NCBI GenBank assembly: GCA_964017145.1
Contig: CAXHKQ010000181.1
Coordinates: 1-24,366, forward strand
Source: Agrocybe praecox
Taxonomy: Eukaryota; Basidiomycota; Agaricomycetes; Agaricales; Agrocybaceae
DNA: 24,366 bases
Direction: 5' to 3'
How positions within the stretch are numbered: position 1 is the first letter of the stretch; every line of letters starts with the position of its first letter. Under the pieces are notes generated by a model. The model was not told where the DNA came from, did no database searches, and saw only the letters and a program-made list of their open reading frames with translations. This document shows positions 19,530 through 24,366 of this stretch, one piece after another. The translations under genes and the position numbers were made by a program.

Positions 19530-19800
19530 TACATGTCGCTACTGCAAAGAAAAAGGTCACTGGGCACACAATTGCCCTGAGCTTGCAAAGAAGAAGCGCA
19601 ACACAGAAAGTGCCAAAAAGGCAGATGAAGAGAAAGCTGCAGCAGTGACAGAATTTGCTGGCAAAGCAAGTGCTGTTGCTGAACACGAAGTCAATTCTAC
19701 ATCTTTTAATGTTTTTCATTGGAATACTAATACAGGTGCCACTTCTAATATGACCCCACATAGAAATTGGATCCGCAATTATACCCCTTATCGTCAGCCA
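19530..19800 (+). pseudogene. Ty1/copia gag zinc knuckle and protease fragment
   Basis: An open plus-strand frame from 19531 encodes the CCHC knuckle CRYCKEKGHWAHNC, a Lys/Ala/Glu-rich linker and the protease start WNTNTGATSNMTPH. The family norm is DTGA; here codon 19729-19731 is AAT (Asn), a likely G-to-A change that would remove the catalytic aspartate. The fragment ends near 19800 after NYTPYRQP. It supplies the region missing upstream of the minus-strand pol at 15953-18849, but in opposite orientation. It may be an inverted piece of that element or a separate copy. Confidence 0.8.
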
Positions 19801-19881
19801 TAGCATTCATTTTCTTACATCATATACTGGTACCTACCAGACATTGGGCATGTATCCAGAATGGAGCACACCAGGCCTGGC

Positions 19882-20034
19882 AAGTGCCACCGGAAGTCGT
19901 AGAGTCAGCCACAACACTTGGACATTTTATATAGAGATCTCATAGATAACTGTCCTACATAAGGCCCAGCCACAATGGACGATAAATGCAATTCAAAAAA
20001 AAAAAAAAAAAAAAAAAAAAAAGTGCCACCGGAA
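19882..20034 (+). mobile_element. Short poly(A)-tailed retroposed sequence with 14-bp target duplication
   Basis: AAGTGCCACCGGAA occurs at 19882-19895 and again at 20021-20034. Between the copies are about 99 bases of non-coding sequence (19896-19994) and an A-run from 19995 of 26-28 bases. Direct repeats of this length around a poly(A)-tailed insert are the mark of LINE-mediated retroposition. The body does not match the LINE 3' UTR in this window by eye and carries no credible frame. It may be a SINE, a retroposed small RNA or the end of an mRNA. Confidence 0.8.
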
Positions 20035-20503
20035 TTCGACAGCCTATTATCTGGCCATCAATGGACAAGCATGTCCAAACATTGCTTGTTTGGGTTATTT
20101 TATATGTTTTTCTACAATTCTGCAACATTGGGTTTGTTTTCAGGTGGGAAAAATGAGAAATATGTTCTAATAATATATCTCGACATATATCTCATGTTTG
20201 CGCCTACAAATCTCGACATTAAAGAATGGATTGGAAAGGATGAGTTTGGATGACGTTCGAAAATAAACCAAAATCACTATTCTTAGACACAAGTGGTTCA
20301 GTCTTTTTTTATCCAATTGATGTACACAGCCCATGAGATTAGATTAGATAAGGTAATATATATATTTGGTTTCGTCATGTTATATACAAGATAAGATAAC
20401 AAAATTGAAGATAAACATGATTGCTTGACAATGGCAGGTGGAAAATAAATGCCCCGTAGATTTTGAGCGATTAGAAATTAGGATATCTGTGTGTGTGATA
20501 CAC
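20035..20503. other. AT-rich flank downstream of KDZ copy 2
   Basis: No gene recognised. It includes the segment shared with the other KDZ copy (about 20155-20266) and AT-rich stretches near 20350-20400, the expected 3' UTR of the minus-strand gene ending at 20504. Confidence 0.5.
20155..20266 (-). repeat. Conserved 3' flank of KDZ copies, copy 2
   Basis: The minus strand from 20266 reads TTATTTTCGAACGTCATC, which matches 13314-13331 of the other copy with one difference, and the next 12 bases share CATCCT. Weaker blocks (TAGGCGCAAA, then TTAGAACA) follow in the same order as in copy 1. It begins 238 bp after the transposase stop, against 253 bp in copy 1. Confidence 0.6.
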
Positions 20504-23495
20504 CTACTCATCAATACCCTCCATATCTCCCACATCTTCCGAAGCACGGGCACCACTGCCATTATTGTCGTCATTGTCGTTGTCATCCTCATCCTCCTCG
20601 TCATCTTCACTGCCTTCAAAATCGCTATCGTTTGTTGCGTCCTGGAGGGCATTAGCCCAAAGCTTTCGGAATTGAGCTGCCAGGGTAGTTTGTATCTCAG
20701 CTTGCTTCAGCGCGAATGCTGCACAACCATCTAGTAGTTCAGGTGTTGCGTCCGTTGTTGTATTGTTCCCAGCAGCTCTTTGAATCCATACATCAGCCTT
20801 CCACTCTAAATAGGCTAATGTCCTTTGCATCTCTTCTTTTAAAAGCATAACCTCTTCTCTTGTTCTTGCAACTCGAGCACGGCTTCGGGCCCATTCCGCA
20901 CGGAGTATAGTGTCTGCGGTGTCGGCATCATTTGGTTTCCGAGAATTCTGTATTCATGAGATGGTTCTCCGTGTCTCTCCTGTGCCATCGCACCTGGAGC
21001 GAATATCATTGAACAATGTGAGTTCACTGCTCTCTTGCTCGTTGTCGTTGTCGTTGATTTCGGACTCAGAATCTGCCAAGAAGTACCTCCATCGTCAACT
21101 CGCTTTTTCTCCTCCTCGGCAAGCTCTTTTTTTACTTGGCTCTCACTCAAGTCTGCATATAACATTCGATTAGTTGGACATCTAAAGATTAACAAAAAAA
21201 AAACATACAAGAATCACTGGTCTCGTAAGGGTTTTTCGCCGATTTCGGGAATCCATCATTTTCCCATTGAACACACATTGCCTTCCACTTTTTCTGTGCC
21301 TGCGTTTCAACGGGTAATCCACGATGGGCTTCGGACTGTATGTTACGATCAGCCACGGCCGATCGATATTTACGAAGCAGTGTAGCTCCCATGTTGATAT
21401 ATTTCTGCCAATTCCAAAAATGGAAATGGTCATCCAAGATGTCTTGTCGAGATCCTGGCGCTTGAGTTTTCGTGGAATTTCCGAGGGGATTATGGGGAGC
21501 CCAAATGCGCTCTGTAAATTCACAATCCGATAATCCGACCCCAGGAATGAGGTTGAGTGAATACGCTTCGTGATTCGAACGTCCATGCATCGGCTCATGT
21601 AACTTTGGAATTGCTGGTATGAGCTTCGTCGAAGAAGGGATGATTATATCTTGTGGCCAATGTTCCGTCATACGCTTGAAGAGGTTCGTAAACCACTGAC
21701 ACGCTATGTCATAGCTGATGAGAACTAATGAAACAGCTACGGTTTGCATAGCTGAGCCAAAGATGAAGTCCATGTTAGCATATCTACGAAATTTGGGAAT
21801 GAGTAAATGACCCGAGTAAGGAAAGTTCAGTGCTTACCGTTCTCCTTTGTGTAGATTGCCTACTCCTTGAGGTAATATCATCTCAGAGCGACCACATACT
21901 GTTGCCCCTACGCCCGTATATCTAAGACCTTGAGAGAATTTTGTATTCGCTTTCGCTAAAGCTTGAAATCCGACACAGGAGCTAATCTATGTAACCTAGT
22001 AATTAGAAACGAAAACACAGCCATAAGAAAAGGTACCTACATCTGAATCATCGGCTCTACTCAGGACGTATTGCTCATAAGGCAACCTTTCCAGCATGTA
22101 TGACCACCCAGTTCCCAACCCCGGATCTTGTGAATAATTCGAGACCAGTTGATTTTTTAGTCTAAAATTAGCGTCCATACATATGAACGCCATGTAGAGG
22201 AACCTATCAATTACAATAAGGAACGACATTCAAACAAGAAGATAAACTACATACCTCAATTCTGGAGCAGCATCGGCCCATCCTGACGGAAGATTAATGT
22301 CCGGGTACGGACATGATGGACACTGTAGAGCAAGTTCCCCAATACAAGTATTAGCTGCACCCCCAGGGTCATTTGCCCTGCCGCCCCGTTTCAACAACTT
22401 CAAATGACGCCATTGGATAACCATCCGCGATAACGCCTTATACAGATACTTGGGTCGACGAATCCCAGTACCGTCAGTCATTTTCTCCAACGCTCAATAA
22501 AAATTGTATGTCGAGGACTTTGTGGTGAGTGCAAATATATGAAGAAGACGGAGAAGAGGGAATGTCGCGCAAGTCCTGACTGTGAGCTGGGAGGCAGGGT
22601 ACAGACCTCTCCTGAGCAGTTGTATGTGGTGGGGGACCGCACGACTACAGCCGCAATATTGGATCGCGACGGGATGTATCCCATTGGTATGCATAACCAG
22701 CATATTAGTGTGGCATGATACGGGGTTTTCGCAGTACATGCTGCCGTGGTTGAGTTGGAGGGTAAGTCCTAGTTCCTTCAACGAGACACGGATAAAGGTA
22801 TGACCTGTCCATTTCTTTTGAAATATCAGCTTGACATGTCTGAAGAAAAGGTATTTATTATCACATACCTGGATCCAATGGAATGGCTGGAGTTTATGTC
22901 GTTTGACGCAACAGACTTGGCACAACAAATCTGGGATGGCACATTCTTGACACCTGTATTCGGGACTCCCAGGATTGACCACTTTTCGAGAGATGCAGTC
23001 AGTGCATACGCTCATGTGCAAAAAATCGCCCCGTCCATCCATTCGAACCATTTCGTCAAGGTAGGTTTGGCGATGTAGATTTTTCCATACAACGTGAGGG
23101 CGCCGCTAGACGAACAGTAATTTAAGGTCAGTGCTGAATGCCTCCGAAGAGAGAAAACTCACAGATAGATGACTGTTGACTTTTTTCTTCTTCTTTCTTG
23201 GTGGGTTCACGACGACGACGTCATCCTCAACGTTCGCAGACAGTGCTTCATCGTAATTTTCGCTGTTAAGGTCCAAGGCAAACTCAGGGTCATCCAGGAC
23301 CCAAGAGGTGGCTGATATCCATACGTCGTTCGTAGCACGAGTCGGAGAACGCTCGGTACGAGATGTATGCCCAGACTTCCTTCGAACAGTAGCCTCGCTC
23401 GAATGGATGTAATCATATGCTCGATCCAAAGGGACAAAATCATAGTATGCGTGATTTGTTCGTCGACGTTTAGTTGCATGTGTGATTGTGGACAT
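20504..23495 (-). pseudogene. KDZ transposase with CxC2 cysteine cluster, copy 2, degenerate
   Basis: Minus-strand homologue of the gene at 9275-13061. Exons are 23495-23163 (a start at 23507 is also possible), 23105-22869, 22814-22255, 22203-22041, 21986-21838, 21783-21209, and from 21152 on. Exon 2 has the CxC2 cluster (CTDC, YRCQEC, LCQVCC). Core motifs are CMDANF, SYDIACQW and DCEFTERIW. The acidic tail ends at 20504. Lesions: TGA at 22494-22496 where copy 1 has Gly; loss of the roughly 250 codons that in copy 1 span exons 7-8 (about 11700-12450), with a frame change at the join near 21070; and TGA at 20954-20956 where copy 1 has Trp. No TET/JBP gene is seen upstream. It is not functional as it stands. 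Confidence 0.85.
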
Positions 23496-23744
23496 GGGGT
23501 CGCACAAGTGTCAAGGACGATGTGATTCATGTGATTCATGATGGCTGAGTCTCAGAAATATTTACAGACACATTCATATTTTTTGTGCACCAATGCCACT
23601 TTCACAAATTTCAAGATAGGAATAATGTATTTTTATCAAAATATGTACAACAATTTTATCTATCCATGTCTATCTATGTACACTACTCTATTTATTATAG
23701 AAAAATGACGAAGCCCACCCAACAAAACCAAATGTCTGGTATCC
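23496..23744. other. Upstream flank of KDZ copy 2
   Basis: AT-rich sequence before the KDZ start. The position matches the divergent promoter of copy 1, but no dioxygenase frame follows on the other side; minisatellite sequence begins instead. A TATA-like TATTTATTATAG lies near 23690. Confidence 0.45.
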
Positions 23745-24210
23745 GATGGTTTCGTGGTGTCATCTCTTGAGCGTGAGGTACTGGTCGCTCGTAGTGTCGT
23801 GTGTCTGCCACCATGCTCGCGCAGTTGTTGGTTCGTGGTCATCGGTTGCTCTCGACACCCAATGCTGTCGTGGGGTGTCATCTCCTGAGTGTGGATGGTT
23901 TCGTGGGTGGGGTGTCATCACCGGCCGTCGTGGGGTGTCATTTCTTGAGAGTGAAGTACCAGCCGTCGTGAGTGTGGTATCAATGGTGCCATCTCTTGAG
24001 CGTGAGGTACTGGCCGTTGTGGGTGGTCGTCTCTAGCGTGAGGTACCTGCCATTGTGGTGTCGTCTCTTGATACGTGAGCGTTGTGTTCGTTAGACACCA
24101 CGCTCGTGGTGTTGCGTGAGGTACCAGCCGCTCATAGCGAGCGTCGTGCTCATTAGCCACCACGTTCGTGGTGTTGTCTCTTGAGTGTGAGGTACTGACT
24201 GCTCGTGGTG
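23745..24210. repeat. Degenerate GT-rich minisatellite
   Basis: Loose repeats built from TCTCTTGAGCGTGAGGTACTGG and CCGTCGTGGGTGTCGT elements. GAGGTAC or GAAGTAC recurs near 23775, 23952, 24004, 24040, 24118 and 24189, so spacing is irregular. A clearer pair of 38-base units lies at 24077-24114 and 24139-24176. Frames through it have only repeat-like content. It is not a CRISPR: the units are unequal and there are no uniform spacers. Confidence 0.75.
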
Positions 24211-24211
24211 T

Positions 24212-24366
24212 TCATCGCTCGTAGTTTACCTGTGAAAGATCCGGGCGGTCAAGTATGGTATGGTTCATATAGAAAAGAATCGAAACTTACCTGCCCAAAG
24301 TCACTGTTCAACCCATGGCCTCTGTAACATTTACACGTCGCATGGTTCTGACACCACTTCAGTGAA
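24212..24366 (-). CDS. Possible 3' end of a gene entering from the right edge
   Basis: On the minus strand a frame open from the window edge encodes KWCQNHATCKCYRGHGLNSD and reaches a strong donor (GTAAGT, from 24290). A 61-bp intron ends in TTTCACAG at 24230. The joined frame then ends after five codons at TGA 24212-24214. The intron has the size and signals of the other introns here, and the peptide is rich in Cys/His. I do not recognise the family. The evidence is one plausible intron and a short frame, so this is tentative. Confidence 0.25.

Noticed and set aside
19975..20253. Small plus-strand frame with a run of lysines.
   Set aside because: The lysines are just the poly(A) of the retroposed sequence read as codons.
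23745..24210. CRISPR-like or centromeric satellite array.
   Set aside because: Units are irregular in length and sequence, with no uniform spacers; a degenerate minisatellite is sufficient.

Overview
The window looks like repeat-dense nuclear DNA from a basidiomycete fungus, most likely an agaricomycete. Three things point there: short (about 45-70 bp) GT-AG introns, two genes of the KDZ (Kyakuja-Dileera-Zisupton) transposase family with CxC2-type cysteine clusters, and a divergent TET/JBP-type dioxygenase gene beside one of them. KDZ transposons carrying TET/JBP genes are known from agaricomycetes. I see no clear host housekeeping gene, no tRNA or rRNA, and no CRISPR. Nearly everything is a nested or broken mobile element.

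Layout from left to right. 1-67: tail of a 5'-truncated LINE (minus strand) fused to a Ty1/copia gag-protease-integrase remnant (minus, 68 to about 1460). About 1465-15535: one LINE of the fungal Tad/I type on the plus strand, with ORF1 (gag-like, zinc knuckles), ORF2 (endonuclease, RT, RNase H), a 3' UTR with hairpins and a poly(A) tail. Its ORF2 is split by a block of about 7.8 kb (about 5888-13650). That block holds the 3' end of an unrecognised acidic, proline-rich gene joined in frame to the RT, a 116-bp tandem duplication, an apparently intact TET/JBP-like gene (minus, 9084-7945) and a divergent eight-exon KDZ transposase gene (plus, 9275-13061) with one nonsense codon and one frameshift.

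Right of the LINE lies a second copia element on the minus strand (3' LTR 15541-15866, pol 15953 to about 18849), truncated by another LINE 3' end (about 18849-19318). Next come an inverted LINE ORF2 scrap (19319-19529) and a plus-strand copia gag/protease scrap (19530-19800). A short poly(A)-tailed retroposed sequence follows, flanked by a 14-bp target duplication (19882-20034). A second, more damaged KDZ transposase gene lies on the minus strand (23495-20504). Last are a degenerate minisatellite (about 23745-24210) and a possible 3' end of a gene entering from the right edge.

How the parts relate: the LINE machinery explains the poly(A)-tailed pieces, including the short retroposon. The KDZ transposase and its TET/JBP neighbour share a 190-bp divergent promoter region and probably move together. 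The TET/JBP protein is predicted to oxidise 5-methylcytosine, the mark expected to silence such DNA. The best observations are the intact dioxygenase beside a broken transposase, identical internal exon lengths in two diverged KDZ copies, similar sequence at the same distance downstream of both KDZ genes, covarying hairpins in the LINE 3' UTR, and an in-frame RT-gene chimera. All calls come from reading the sequence and from family knowledge; no database search was run.
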